64,000 nucleotides of DNA, from NCBI RefSeq assembly GCF_000341285.1, contig NW_005178471.1:213739-277738 (forward strand). The letters are read 5' to 3'. The translations under genes and the position numbers were made by a program. A model generated the notes under the pieces. The model ran no database searches and was not told the DNA's origin. It saw nothing but the letters and a program-made list of their open reading frames with translations. The DNA comes from Galdieria sulphuraria (lineage: Eukaryota; Rhodophyta; Bangiophyceae; Galdieriales; Galdieriaceae). Within the stretch, counting starts at the first letter, position 1. Each line of letters opens with the position of its first letter. Positions 22,736-32,363 of the stretch are shown piece after piece.

Positions 22736-22786
22736 GTTCCGTAAGTTGGTGAAGGTTTTCCCCTAAATATCCAAGTTAAGATAGTT

Positions 22787-23959
22787 TCAGTCTATTGCTC
22801 CAAAATTACCTCGAATGAAATGTTCATGTAGAGAGTTGAGGAGATCCTTCAAGATAGCTGCCTTGCATAGGAGACTGGTACATGCTTCTTGCAGAAACTT
22901 TTCCACATCTGTATATGCTTTTGAGCTGATTTGGAAAGAAAGACCACCAAAACCAATCTGCGATAAGACCAAAGGTATTTCACTAGCCATTCTATATAAT
23001 GGCTTGGCTCCAAAACACTCATGTTGCAGCATATCTTTCACGATATCTTCCTTTTCTAATCCTTCTCCCACCATAAACAGGATACTTGCCATACAACGAA
23101 TCTGGTGCCACAAAAATGCTTGTCCCTTCACAACCAACTTTGCTAAGCAAATACTACTCGTATTTTTAGAGGATTGAAGTGAACAAGTTGCACTTTCCGG
23201 TGGTAGATGCCATTCGAATCTACTTTTGTGTGTCATGGATACTATTTTAATATCACAGCTATAGATAACTCGTCGAAAACTCTGTACCTGGGTAACATCT
23301 GCTTTACAAAAGTTGCGAAAATCATGTTCTCCAACGAAAAACTGTGCTGCACGTTGCATAGCTGAAAGGTTCAAGTGCTCAGGTCTAAAATAATAGTGAT
23401 AGACACGATAAGAAGCTGAAAAGCGCGCGTGGAAATCTGGATCCACACTAGTCCATCCTGTTATCCATATGCCACTTGGTAATACTCCATTCAGTATACG
23501 AGGATAGTCCAGCTCTACCTCACCATTAGAAGGTGGTATGATATGGGAGCGGACAGTAAGCGATACCACATTTTCTATTGCAGAAACACCTTTGTCTGTT
23601 CTTGCAGCACGACTATAGCAACTTCCTTCTCGGTTCTCGATGAGCTTCGTCTTTAAAAGTGCACGAAACAAATGTTCTTCTACAGTGTTATCAGAGTGAG
23701 GCTGAGAAGCAAATCCATCGAATCTCCAACCAAGATAACATATGCGCAAAGCTATTTTTCTCTTTCCGTGTTTGTTGAAGTCAAAAGGTTTTCCTGTTGT
23801 TGCACAACAAAGCGAGGCTGAAACTGAGTTGGAAGAATTGTCCTTATTTTTGATAAAAGCGTCTCTCAAAGAAAGTATGAAATGAATTAATTCTTCTTTG
23901 GAGCTACTTTGCAAAGACTCTTCTGAAGTTTGTATCAACTGATTCTCTAGTTGTTCCAT
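22787..23959 (-). CDS. PUS3: tRNA pseudouridine synthase PUS3/DEG1 (positions 38/39)
   Basis: Intronless, 390 residues from the ATG at 23959. TruA-superfamily enzyme that isomerises U38/U39 in the anticodon stem-loop. The catalytic Asp is in YSRAARTDKGVSAIENVVSL; other blocks are ICYLGWRFDGFASQP near the N-terminus, VDPDFHARFSASYRVYHYYF, GEHDFRNFCKAD and AFLWHQIRCMASILFMVGEG. The order and the CYLGWRFDGFA variant fit the PUS3 branch rather than PUS1. A short disordered N-terminal segment of about 70 residues precedes the domain. Upstream on this strand lies a run of five ATG triplets that starts an overlapping out-of-frame upstream ORF. Confidence 0.93.
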   Translation of the reverse strand: MEQLENQLIQTSEESLQSSSKEELIHFILSLRDAFIKNKDNSSNSVSASLCCATTGKPFDFNKHGKRKIALRICYLGWRFDGFASQPHSDNTVEEHLFRALLKTKLIENREGSCYSRAARTDKGVSAIENVVSLTVRSHIIPPSNGEVELDYPRILNGVLPSGIWITGWTSVDPDFHARFSASYRVYHYYFRPEHLNLSAMQRAAQFFVGEHDFRNFCKADVTQVQSFRRVIYSCDIKIVSMTHKSRFEWHLPPESATCSLQSSKNTSSICLAKLVVKGQAFLWHQIRCMASILFMVGEGLEKEDIVKDMLQHECFGAKPLYRMASEIPLVLSQIGFGGLSFQISSKAYTDVEKFLQEACTSLLCKAAILKDLLNSLHEHFIRGNFGAID

Positions 23960-24262
23960 TCCGACAACTCTCAAAGACGACCTCGTCCATCATCATCATC
24001 ATTATTTTTATTATTATTTTTATTACTCATTTTTGGATCAAGTTTTGATCACTGCGGCTTTGAGAAGGGTTTGTTATCTTCCTTGTTCGAGTGAATGATA
24101 AACTTTCCCTTTTGTAATAACATAATTCGTGAATCATGCAAGAGTTTTCTTCCCAGTCAGTCATGCCTCATCGTACAACATCCAACAATTCTTCTTAGTT
24201 TTTCGAGGGAAAACGTGATTGTTTGAAAAGACCGTTGCAGTATTCAATTTCTTGTGTGGCAT
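23960..24262. other. Divergent promoter region with an ATC/ATT tract
   Basis: About 300 bp separating the divergent PUS3 and coiled-coil gene starts. It contains the trinucleotide tract at 23988-24031 and nothing else recognisable. Confidence 0.5.
23988..24031. repeat. CAT/ATT trinucleotide microsatellite
   Basis: (CAT)5 at 23988-24002 followed by ATT/TTTTTA-type triplets up to about 24031. Read on the minus strand it gives five consecutive ATG triplets 29 bp upstream of the PUS3 start codon. Confidence 0.8.
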
Positions 24263-26384
24263 ATGGAAAAAGACGACGATACTTGTACCCCTTTTGCCGA
24301 AGAAGCTGCTAATTTGATTGCTGAAACACTTCACGTTTATGATAGAATAAAACAGTTGGGCGGGATAGATAATAATATAGACACCAATCTCAGCTCTTTG
24401 TTGTTAACGGAAGGTCTGGATCAATTCGTTGCGGCTAATCTGCAAGAGAGAGATGAAACATATGAATCTAGAAGAATTGCTTTTTTTGATTCCAGTGACG
24501 AAAGTAGTTCAGTAAGTACAACCAATACAACGATACTGAACGTTCCAGCTTCTGCCAACGCACTCAACTCCCAAGTTTCTTGTTCTTATCAGCATAAAGA
24601 CGAATCAGTTGAAAGAACAACTTGTAAAGAAAGTTCTCACTCAGTTTGTTCGCATAACAAGGTACAAGAGGAGGTGATTGAAGTGGAAGACAGTCATAGC
24701 TTACAAAATATATCACGTGACAGTAGTCACTTATTGATTCACCATAGACCAGAAGGTTTTGCCAAAAGAAAGAAAGAAAGAAAAGGATGGACGCGACAGA
24801 GTCTTAAAAGTATACTTCGAAACTTGAAAGAGGTTTTGAATTCGATGGAAGAAAAGGTTGTGGGGTATGAAAGTGAGCCACTGCATAGCCACAAAGGGGA
24901 GAATAAGGATTTGCTTGTTCTTAAGAGACCTAAAAAGGAACAAAACAAACACGTATCAAGTTTGGCTAACGATAGGTCATTCTCTGAAGGTAGAGATAGA
25001 ATGACTTCACATAGAAAAGAGTTATCAACTTCAATTTCTTATGCTACCATAGAAAACATGTCTACACAGTGGCTTGATAATAACTATGATAGCAAGGAAA
25101 GTTTATTGAATGATTTGCAGTCCATTACCAAGTTCTTCTTAAGAACATTGAGGAGTGATTGGAAGGACGTATTGCCAAGTGGCTTGAGCGCGGACAAGTT
25201 ATTGGAAAAGTCACACTGGAGCCCCAAAGAACTCTTTCATGTTTTAACTTTGAGTATACAGTTCCTTTGTGGACGCTCAGCTGCAATTTCTGAAAGAGAA
25301 TCCTGTTTGGAAGCTGAAATGCGTAGATTGGAAGAGTTTGAAAGACAGTTAGATGTTCGGGAGGCTGCTGTAATGAACAAAGAACGCAGTTATTCTGGTG
25401 ATTCTACGAAGAAGACAGGATCACAACAAATACAAAATGGTTGTGAAACAGTCAGACAATTTGAAGACGGAAAGAGATGTCATTCGGAAACTTTGAAAAA
25501 GCAGACTGTTGCATATTTGTCTATTCCTGCATCGGAACTGACGAGTGAGCGCAATAACTTGAGGGATTCAGAAGAGTCTTCCAGAGTTGGCATTGAATCA
25601 CATCGTCAGTTAACTGATTTACGTTCAAGAATTCGTACTGCAGAGCATCGTCTAAAGAAAGTGTGCAGGCACTTAACACGCTCGGGCAAGGACAGAGTTC
25701 CATCTACTTATTCAGGGCCAGAATCGAGTCTTTCAGGATGTGAGGAAGCTTCAGCGTTCTCATGTGCTCAATCATCTATGCAAAGTAAGAATTCAATGCA
25801 CAATGAATTGGAAGAGCTCAGAACAGAGCTACTCCAACATTACAGTGCATTGCAAAACTCATTAACGGAAGCTTTAAAGAATATTTCCAATCGTATAGAA
25901 GAGCAACGCATTCATCCACCATTTGCTATAGACACTGAAAAGCTCGAGAAGAAAGAAGGAACTATGGAAACTTATGAGGTAAGTTGAAAGCATTTTATAT
26001 AGCAAATTGGTCAATTTGCATAACTAGAACCATTCGATGAGCATGCTGAGAAACATAGAAAGTTCTTCTTGTTGCCTTGATACTCCTTCGCTGCTAGATG
26101 CTTTGAGCGCAACAGAAAGGGAGTGGATAAGGCGACTGGAAGTATTGAAAGCTATCATCTCTCAAAATAGACAATGCAAGCAAGACTTTATTGAAACCAT
26201 TCCAAAGTTGACTGGGGAAGCATGTGGAGATATCACAAATACTCAGAAATGGAATGATTTCATTATTGCATTTGTAAGAGAGAACGAAGCGCTCGATGTG
26301 TATTGGAAACGTGCTTTGGATAGCATTCCTGAACAATTGGAACACACCTCTGCATCGGAGACTGCTCTCTCCGACAAGGTTTGA
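24263..26384 (+). CDS. Coiled-coil protein of unknown function
   Basis: Exons 24263..25978 and 26028..26384 (49-bp intron) give about 690 residues. If the AAG|GTTTGA at 26375 is a donor, a third exon (from about 26450) would end at 26514. I recognise no named domain. Residues 1-120 are acidic and Ser-rich; residues about 285-345 contain a helical block (LQSITKFFLRTLRSDWKDVL); several heptad-like segments follow (MRRLEEFERQLDVREAAVM, RSRIRTAEHRLKKVCRHL), and a charged helical region ends the protein (SATEREWIRRLEVLKAIISQ). The layout would fit a cytoskeletal or centrosome-type scaffold, but that is a guess. Confidence 0.6.
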
Positions 26385-26767
26385 CTCTTTGTTGATTAGT
26401 TATTTTATTTGTCTTTTGCCTATTTATTCTTACTTTCGCATTTACTAGACAAATGTTCCTATTCAGAGCACTCTCTTCCAGTTAGAAAGTATTGCTCTTC
26501 AAAGAATTCTATAAAATGAGCTATCAGTCGGGCCTTCATAAAGATTGTTCCAATTGGTTTTGTAGGAACGATTGCTCTTGTTTCTCTGATCCAAAAGAAA
26601 GTCTTTTGATTACGTTTCAATTAGATATGAGAGTGTTGTTTTGTCTCCATTCAGGACATATCTAAAAGCTTACCTCTATTCGATGGCAAATATGTCCGGT
26701 TTTCTTTCGTGCAGTATAGTTATTTTGCCTAGAAACTCTTCTTTTTGTGGTTTAAAGAAATTAAAAC

Positions 26768-28091
26768 TATGGAGAACGTGTCAATACAAGTAAGACACTG
26801 TAGTCGACAAACACTCGATGTTTATTAGCTCATAGGACAGTGGTTGCTTCTGTGAATGAGGGAAGCAAGGATGATATTCGAAGGCCTAAAGTACAGTGGT
26901 ACCCTGGTCATATTGCAAAGGCAGAAAGAGTGTTGAAAGTATCAAAGCTTTTGGTCATCCAAATTAGTGTACTAAATGTTTCAAGGACAAACTCAGACTT
27001 GTCGATGTTGTATTGGAGGTTCGAGATGCAAGAATACCAAAGTCAACAGAACATCCAGAACTGCAATCATGGTTAGTGTTTTTATCTCCTCGAAGACGGA
27101 GCTAAGTTGCTTTTAGGCTCGGAGAGAAGAAGCGACTTGTAGTGCTTAATCGTCGTGATATGGTGCCTCAAGAAGCACTATCCGTTTGGATCAAAACTAT
27201 CAAACAACAAGGCTTTGAAGTGTTTGATACCAACGCGAAACTTGGAAACGGAATACAAAGACTTAGAAAGGCTTTGATTTTCTGTGGAAAAGCTATCAAC
27301 GAAAAGTATTTATTGCTTCATTGGGTCAGTATCTTTGAAGAAAATGTCTGAATTCTGTTTAGGAGAAGAGTAAAGGGATTATTGCCGAGAAGTGTTCACT
27401 GCATGATTGTTGGATATCCGAATGTCGGGAAATCGGCTCTCATTAATAGACTTGTGAATCGCGCTATTGCAAAGTCCCAAAATAGGCCTGGGGTGACAAG
27501 AACTTTCCAGGTAAGTTGTCTTTTGACCAGTGTTGCTTATAATGAAATTTTTTGTAAAAGTGGATTCAAGTTTCTGATCAAATACAGCTTTTGGATTCAC
27601 CAGGAATCATACCTCCTAAACTTGTAAGTTTGTCTTAGGCATCATTTATTTTGCTCATTTGGGAATAAGGTTTCACAGAGTAGTGCTGAGAAATTGGCAT
27701 TTTGTAACGATATCGGTAGTGGATCATATGATAACCAAGTAGTTGCGGCAAGTAGTTTTTCATGAAAGAGTTTCTGTTTTAATGGACTTTCTAGTCCGCA
27801 TTGCTTGAATGCATTAGAAATGTTGGAACAGTCTGGTCACAAGATCATTGTTTTGTCAGGTTTAACGAAAGATTTGGTATAGATATGCTAAAACACTCGG
27901 GAGAAATGCTTCTGGTAGGTTCATTTTTGATTGCAGCCATTGTTAGAGTTCACTATTTCTCTTTTCAGGAAATAATTTCGCGAAAACAGTTTTCGAATGA
28001 TAAAGAGAAGACAGCTCAGAAGATTCTCGCAGAATTTAGACAAGGACTTTGGGGACCGTTGTGCCTGGAATGGTGCGATTCAGAGCTGTAA
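26768..28091 (+). CDS. MTG1/RbgA (YlqF)-type ribosome-assembly GTPase, probably organellar
   Basis: A circularly permuted GTPase of the YlqF family, which helps mature the large subunit of bacterial-type (mitochondrial or plastid) ribosomes. Blocks in order: [35 protein letters not shown], the G4-like [11 protein letters not shown]-loop [35 protein letters not shown], and a C-terminal [12 protein letters not shown]. Six or more introns of about 41-60 bp interrupt it; examples are the one closing QSW|LGEKKR and the one before IISRKQFS. The first exon is uncertain: ATG at 26768 fits if the intron from about 26800 (donor GTAGTC) is used. The end at 28091 is 56 bp from the convergent ETHE1 stop. 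Confidence 0.85.
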
Positions 28092-28147
28092 AGTTTCGGT
28101 GTTTTGATTAAAATGTCCCGAGAAGGCCATGTCTTAAAAAACATCGT

Positions 28148-28912
28148 TTATTGTTCTTCTAATATACCACAGCACATATTTCTTGGGAGAGCAAAATCAA
28201 TAAGTTTGGGATAGTCCAACTTCAACTCTTTCATCATGAATAGGAATTCCTCTCTGGTCTTACTTAACCGCGTATTCCATTTCTTTTCTTCTTCAACAGT
28301 AGTTACATTTCTTCCATGATAATCGTGGGCTGGATATAATAAAGTATCATCGGGTAGTGACAAAATGTGCTTATGCACTGACTCATAGAGTAACTCTGAA
28401 TTCCCTTGCTGAAAATCCGTTCTACCACAGCCTCGAATCAGTAAAGCGTCTCCAGTAAATGCCATTCTGGGTACATAATAAAAAACATTTGGCGTCTCGT
28501 GAGGTTTTGAGTCATATAAAACATAAGTAACACAGCCAGAAGTGTGACCTGGAGTTGGCCTAGCTTCCAAATAAAAGTTCCCAAAATGAAGTTTCTCGTA
28601 GGGGTCCAAGTGAACGTCTGCCTTGGCACCACTAGCTTTAGAAATAACTGACTTGACTGTTTTCAACTCTTTCTTCAGCATACCAGTTCCGGTAACGTGG
28701 TCTGCGTGGACATGAGTATTTAAACCATATAGCAGTTGCACACCCAATTCTGTAACAAGCTTTACGTCCCTCTGTACTTGTGTATCAACAGGATCAATAA
28801 GGACGGCAGGCTTTTCCTCAAACCTCAGGTCAGCTAACAAATATGTATACGTGTAAGATTCTCTATCAAATAGTTGCCGAAACAGGAGTGGGTTTCTAAC
28901 TTCCATTTCCAT
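28148..28912 (-). CDS. ETHE1: Persulfide dioxygenase ETHE1
   Basis: Intronless, 254 residues, close to the usual family length. ETHE1 is a mononuclear iron metallo-beta-lactamase-fold enzyme that oxidises glutathione persulfide to sulfite, normally in mitochondria. Metal-binding motifs are [45 protein letters not shown] and YPAHDYHG. There is no obvious targeting leader: the domain begins within the first 10 residues ([20 protein letters not shown]). Together with ATP sulfurylase and ChaC in this window it points to active sulfur and thiol metabolism, though the genes are not adjacent. Confidence 0.95.
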   Translation of the reverse strand: MEMEVRNPLLFRQLFDRESYTYTYLLADLRFEEKPAVLIDPVDTQVQRDVKLVTELGVQLLYGLNTHVHADHVTGTGMLKKELKTVKSVISKASGAKADVHLDPYEKLHFGNFYLEARPTPGHTSGCVTYVLYDSKPHETPNVFYYVPRMAFTGDALLIRGCGRTDFQQGNSELLYESVHKHILSLPDDTLLYPAHDYHGRNVTTVEEEKKWNTRLSKTREEFLFMMKELKLDYPKLIDFALPRNMCCGILEEQ

Positions 28913-29361
28913 TCAAATCTAAAAAAACTGAGCTGAACATTCATTAAGTGTCTCCGTTTGGGGTATTTGAAGGAGTTTAATGCACGTGCATCGAATTGAG
29001 TCCAATAGACAATTCTTCAGAGAAATGCCTTTAAGATATCCCAAGAGCCGACAATTACTTTATTCTATTGTGCTCGAGAGATCCATAACTATTAGAGATT
29101 AATGATGAAAGGTCATATTGTTAGAAGAATGGGCGGTCTTGTTTTTATATGTATCCTGTTGTACTTTGTGAACTTGCTACTATCCAGTGTTACCTGAAAA
29201 GTAAAGGTTGAAAGTGTCCAGTGCTTTTTTCCTCATTTCGAGTTTTTCTACTGAAAATTTCCATAAAAAATTAAGCTACTCTTATGATTTCTACTCTTAT
29301 CCAGCCTAGTGCCTTTGAATACTTTGAGACCATTGCAATATAAACGTTTTCGACGACGAAT
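28913..29361. other. Intergenic stretch, nothing recognised
   Basis: About 450 bp between the ABC transporter stop and the ETHE1 start, both minus strand. It must hold the ETHE1 promoter. No other element recognised. Confidence 0.5.
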
Positions 29362-31398
29362 TTACCAAAAACTTCCTTCAACAATGGAAGCTTCCGAAAA
29401 CTGTGCCTTTAACATTTCTGCATATTTTCCGTTCTTTTTTAGAAGTTCGCTAGGTGTTCCAAACTCAATTATTCTACCCTTTTCTAAAACGACAATTAAA
29501 TCAACTGATTGTATAGTAGAAAGTCTGTGAGCCACTATAAATACGGTACGATTTTTTGCAATAACTTGCAAAGCTGATTGAATGGCGGCTTCACTTTCTG
29601 CATCCAAAGACGAAGTGGCTTCATCAAACACGAGTATGCGAGGATCTGTATAAACTGCTCTTGCAATGGCGATTCTTTGTTTCTGTCCTCCCGAGAGACG
29701 ACATCCACCTTCTCCAACGTCGTAGGAAAAACCACCTTCTAGTTCAGATATAAAGTCCCAGGCATTCGCTGCTTTGGCTGCATAATATACTCGATTCATA
29801 TCAATATGAATCTCACCAAGAGCAATGTTTTCAAGTATAGTACCAGAAATCAATGGAGCATCCTGAGGGACAAATCCTATAAGCTTCCTTAACGAAGCCA
29901 ACTTCATATTTCGACAATCTACGCCATCGATTAAAATAGAACCACGGAGAGGATCATAAAAGCGAGAGAGCAATTCCAACAAAGTTGTCTTTCCTGAACC
30001 TGAATGACCAATAATTGCAACCGAGTTACCTGCGGGTACATTAAACTGAATGTGTGAAAGCACATAATCAGTTTCATTGGATACATGCTTCTCCATTGAA
30101 TAAGAAAAACAAACGTTTCGGAACTCCACATGACCCTTGACGTTCTGAGGCTCATCTGTTCCAATATCTGCTACTTGCGGTCTTGCGTGTAAGAATCCAC
30201 GAATAAGTTCCCATGCAACTTCTCCATTACGAAGTTCTACAGCGTTACTAGCAATGACTTGCAGTGGCTCAATCAAAAATGCGATCGAACTCACAAAAGT
30301 TATTAAAGTAGTTGAGGATAAAGAGCCTCTTCCAACAAGATAAGCACTCATTAACAGCAATACCAATACAGATAGGGCATAGGAGATTGTAATTATGGGA
30401 ACAATCGCTGCTTTGGAATATTCAAATTGATAGCTTTGTGATTTCAACTGGGTCAAAATATTTTTCAGTTTATATTCGAGCATGTATTTTTGAGCTCCGT
30501 AACTCTGAATGAGACGAATGTTCCGAAAAGTATCCGACAGTAAGGAAGACAAAGCTCCTGCAGTCTCCTGCAATCTCTTAGTAGAATTCAATAATACTCT
30601 CTCCAGAAGGTTGTATGTCGTTAGCATCAAGGGCATCGTACCAATTAGTGACAGAGTAAGAGGTGGACTCATAAAGAACATGTAGACAAGAACTCCACAA
30701 AACTGAACAAAACTAGGTATAAAGCTATGAAGTAAACTATACAGAAGTTTTGATACTCTTTCGACAGCAGAAGTGCAAGAGTATAGTAGATTTCCACAAC
30801 TAACATTGTAATAAAAGACTGTGTCTCGATATAAAAGTCTACTGAACAAATCTCTTCGCAGAGATACTTGAAATTCTGTTATAACTCTCGCTATGATTGC
30901 GTCTTGTGCAAAGAGCGCTAGAGAGCGCAGCGATATGAAAAATAAGATCTTTGCTGTTTCAACAAGTAAGTTGGAATGAAATCCCTTCCCTATCATTGAA
31001 GAGAAAGATCCAAAACTTGCTACAAGACGTAACAATGAAGCCAAAGAGATCGTAGTCGCCAAGGAAAGAAAGAGAAGTTCTCCACGAAAATTTGCTATGT
31101 ACGGAAATATTTGAGCGTAAGTATTAATATATCTTTCTCTAACGTCAAAGAAAAAAGATTTCGCCGAGTTTGAAGAGACTCTTTGGGAGTTTCTTTCATA
31201 GCCGGAACTTTCAACGCCTCTCTTCTGACAACAACAAAATCTGAAAAGGGTTTTCCGGTTTAGTTTGAAAGCAGCTGCTGCTTTTCTCTTTCCAAAGTGG
31301 GACGGCAACAATAAACGTAAAAAGGTTTCATTCCCAACATACTCCAAAAGCCTAGAATTGGGCATTATCCTCTTAAATGATTGAACGATGATGGGCAT
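29362..31398 (-). CDS. ABCB-type half ABC transporter, probably organellar
   Basis: Intronless, 678 residues from the ATG at 31398. One membrane domain of about six segments (starting around FRGELLFLSLATTISLASLL) is followed by one nucleotide-binding domain: Walker A GHSGSGKTT, Q-loop GFVPQDAP, signature LSGGQKQRIAIARA, Walker B ILVFDEATSSLD and switch AHRLSTI. The first 90 residues are basic, with Ser and few acids, consistent with an organelle leader. The half-size layout resembles plastid TAP1-like ABCB26/28/29 or mitochondrial ABCB10-type exporters; it would work as a dimer. It lacks the features that would let me call it the ATM (ABCB7) type, and the substrate is unknown. Confidence 0.88.
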   Translation of the reverse strand: MPIIVQSFKRIMPNSRLLEYVGNETFLRLLLPSHFGKRKAAAAFKLNRKTLFRFCCCQKRGVESSGYERNSQRVSSNSAKSFFFDVRERYINTYAQIFPYIANFRGELLFLSLATTISLASLLRLVASFGSFSSMIGKGFHSNLLVETAKILFFISLRSLALFAQDAIIARVITEFQVSLRRDLFSRLLYRDTVFYYNVSCGNLLYSCTSAVERVSKLLYSLLHSFIPSFVQFCGVLVYMFFMSPPLTLSLIGTMPLMLTTYNLLERVLLNSTKRLQETAGALSSLLSDTFRNIRLIQSYGAQKYMLEYKLKNILTQLKSQSYQFEYSKAAIVPIITISYALSVLVLLLMSAYLVGRGSLSSTTLITFVSSIAFLIEPLQVIASNAVELRNGEVAWELIRGFLHARPQVADIGTDEPQNVKGHVEFRNVCFSYSMEKHVSNETDYVLSHIQFNVPAGNSVAIIGHSGSGKTTLLELLSRFYDPLRGSILIDGVDCRNMKLASLRKLIGFVPQDAPLISGTILENIALGEIHIDMNRVYYAAKAANAWDFISELEGGFSYDVGEGGCRLSGGQKQRIAIARAVYTDPRILVFDEATSSLDAESEAAIQSALQVIAKNRTVFIVAHRLSTIQSVDLIVVLEKGRIIEFGTPSELLKKNGKYAEMLKAQFSEASIVEGSFW

Positions 31399-32363
31399 GC
31401 ATATGTCTGCTTTTTGGCAGCATTTTGTTGGCCGAAAACAACTTGCAACTTCCAATAGGCATTAAAGGACATTTGGATAATCAAGTTTGGCATGATGCTA
31501 CGTTCATTTTTTTATTTAAGAATAAAGAGTAAAGAATCTCTTGAAATATGGACTGTGAGCACTTGTCTTCTTTGCTTCTTGTTTTGGATTGTGGCTGCCT
31601 ATGAATTTAAGAGCGCACGGAATTTATTCCCCACATTTTACAGACAATAGCAAAGGTTTTAATCCTATTGTAACATAATATTTTGCATTTTCCCCTAGCA
31701 GCGCAATTCCATTTACTCATCGGTCTATTGCAATGTCGAAAGAAGTTGAAATAGATGACTACAATTTTAAAATGACCCAAAAGAATTATGTATATTACTG
31801 GTGTTGGTACCAAATATCTTCTCGGGACTTTCTCCATGGAAAAAATTCAAGAATAATGAGAAAACTAGCAGAATTCAATAAGTTTATAGAAGGCGTCGAA
31901 TATTCGAAAGGCATTTTTGTCTGAAATATTTAGAGTGTTCAGCTTGGTTTGTCCAAAATGCCCCTCGCCTTCTTAAGAGTTATTTAGGAAGGAGGTTTCG
32001 TTTTATTTTTTTGGTTACGGAGCTGCAATAGACATAGTCATCACAATACCCTTTGTACGAAACCCTGTTTGTTCGGTGTTAATGGCAGTGAACTTTTGTA
32101 AGAGGCTATAATGTAAATATGAGCAGATCTTGTTTCCTTAAGAAAGTATCTTTGTTCAACTCAGTTCACCAAGAGTGATCTCATAAAGCATTCCTTCTTG
32201 TATTTTAGGTTCACTATGTTGCTGTCTTTAGATTCCAGAAGCTGATTCTTTCCAGACGGCCCGAGAGGAATGGGAATGAGACCCAATTGCTTGAGCTCCG
32301 GCTGACGTGTTGTCTCAATTCTCCCGAAGACAAATTGGATTAAATTTTGGTGTAGTTGACGAT
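31399..32363. other. Long intergenic stretch
   Basis: About 960 bp between the divergent ABC transporter and YrhK-like genes. It holds one weak small ORF (31733..31924), and just before the YrhK-like start an 11-codon upstream frame beginning near 32270. No RNA gene or repeat recognised. Confidence 0.5.
31733..31924 (+). CDS. Weak small ORF, unknown
   Basis: A 63-codon frame starting MSKEVEIDDYNFKMTQ in an otherwise gene-free stretch. The start is protein-like, but the middle is poor and an intron (GTATAT...AATAAG) could be present. No family recognised; it may be chance. Confidence 0.15.
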   Translation: MSKEVEIDDYNFKMTQKNYVYYWCWYQISSRDFLHGKNSRIMRKLAEFNKFIEGVEYSKGIFV

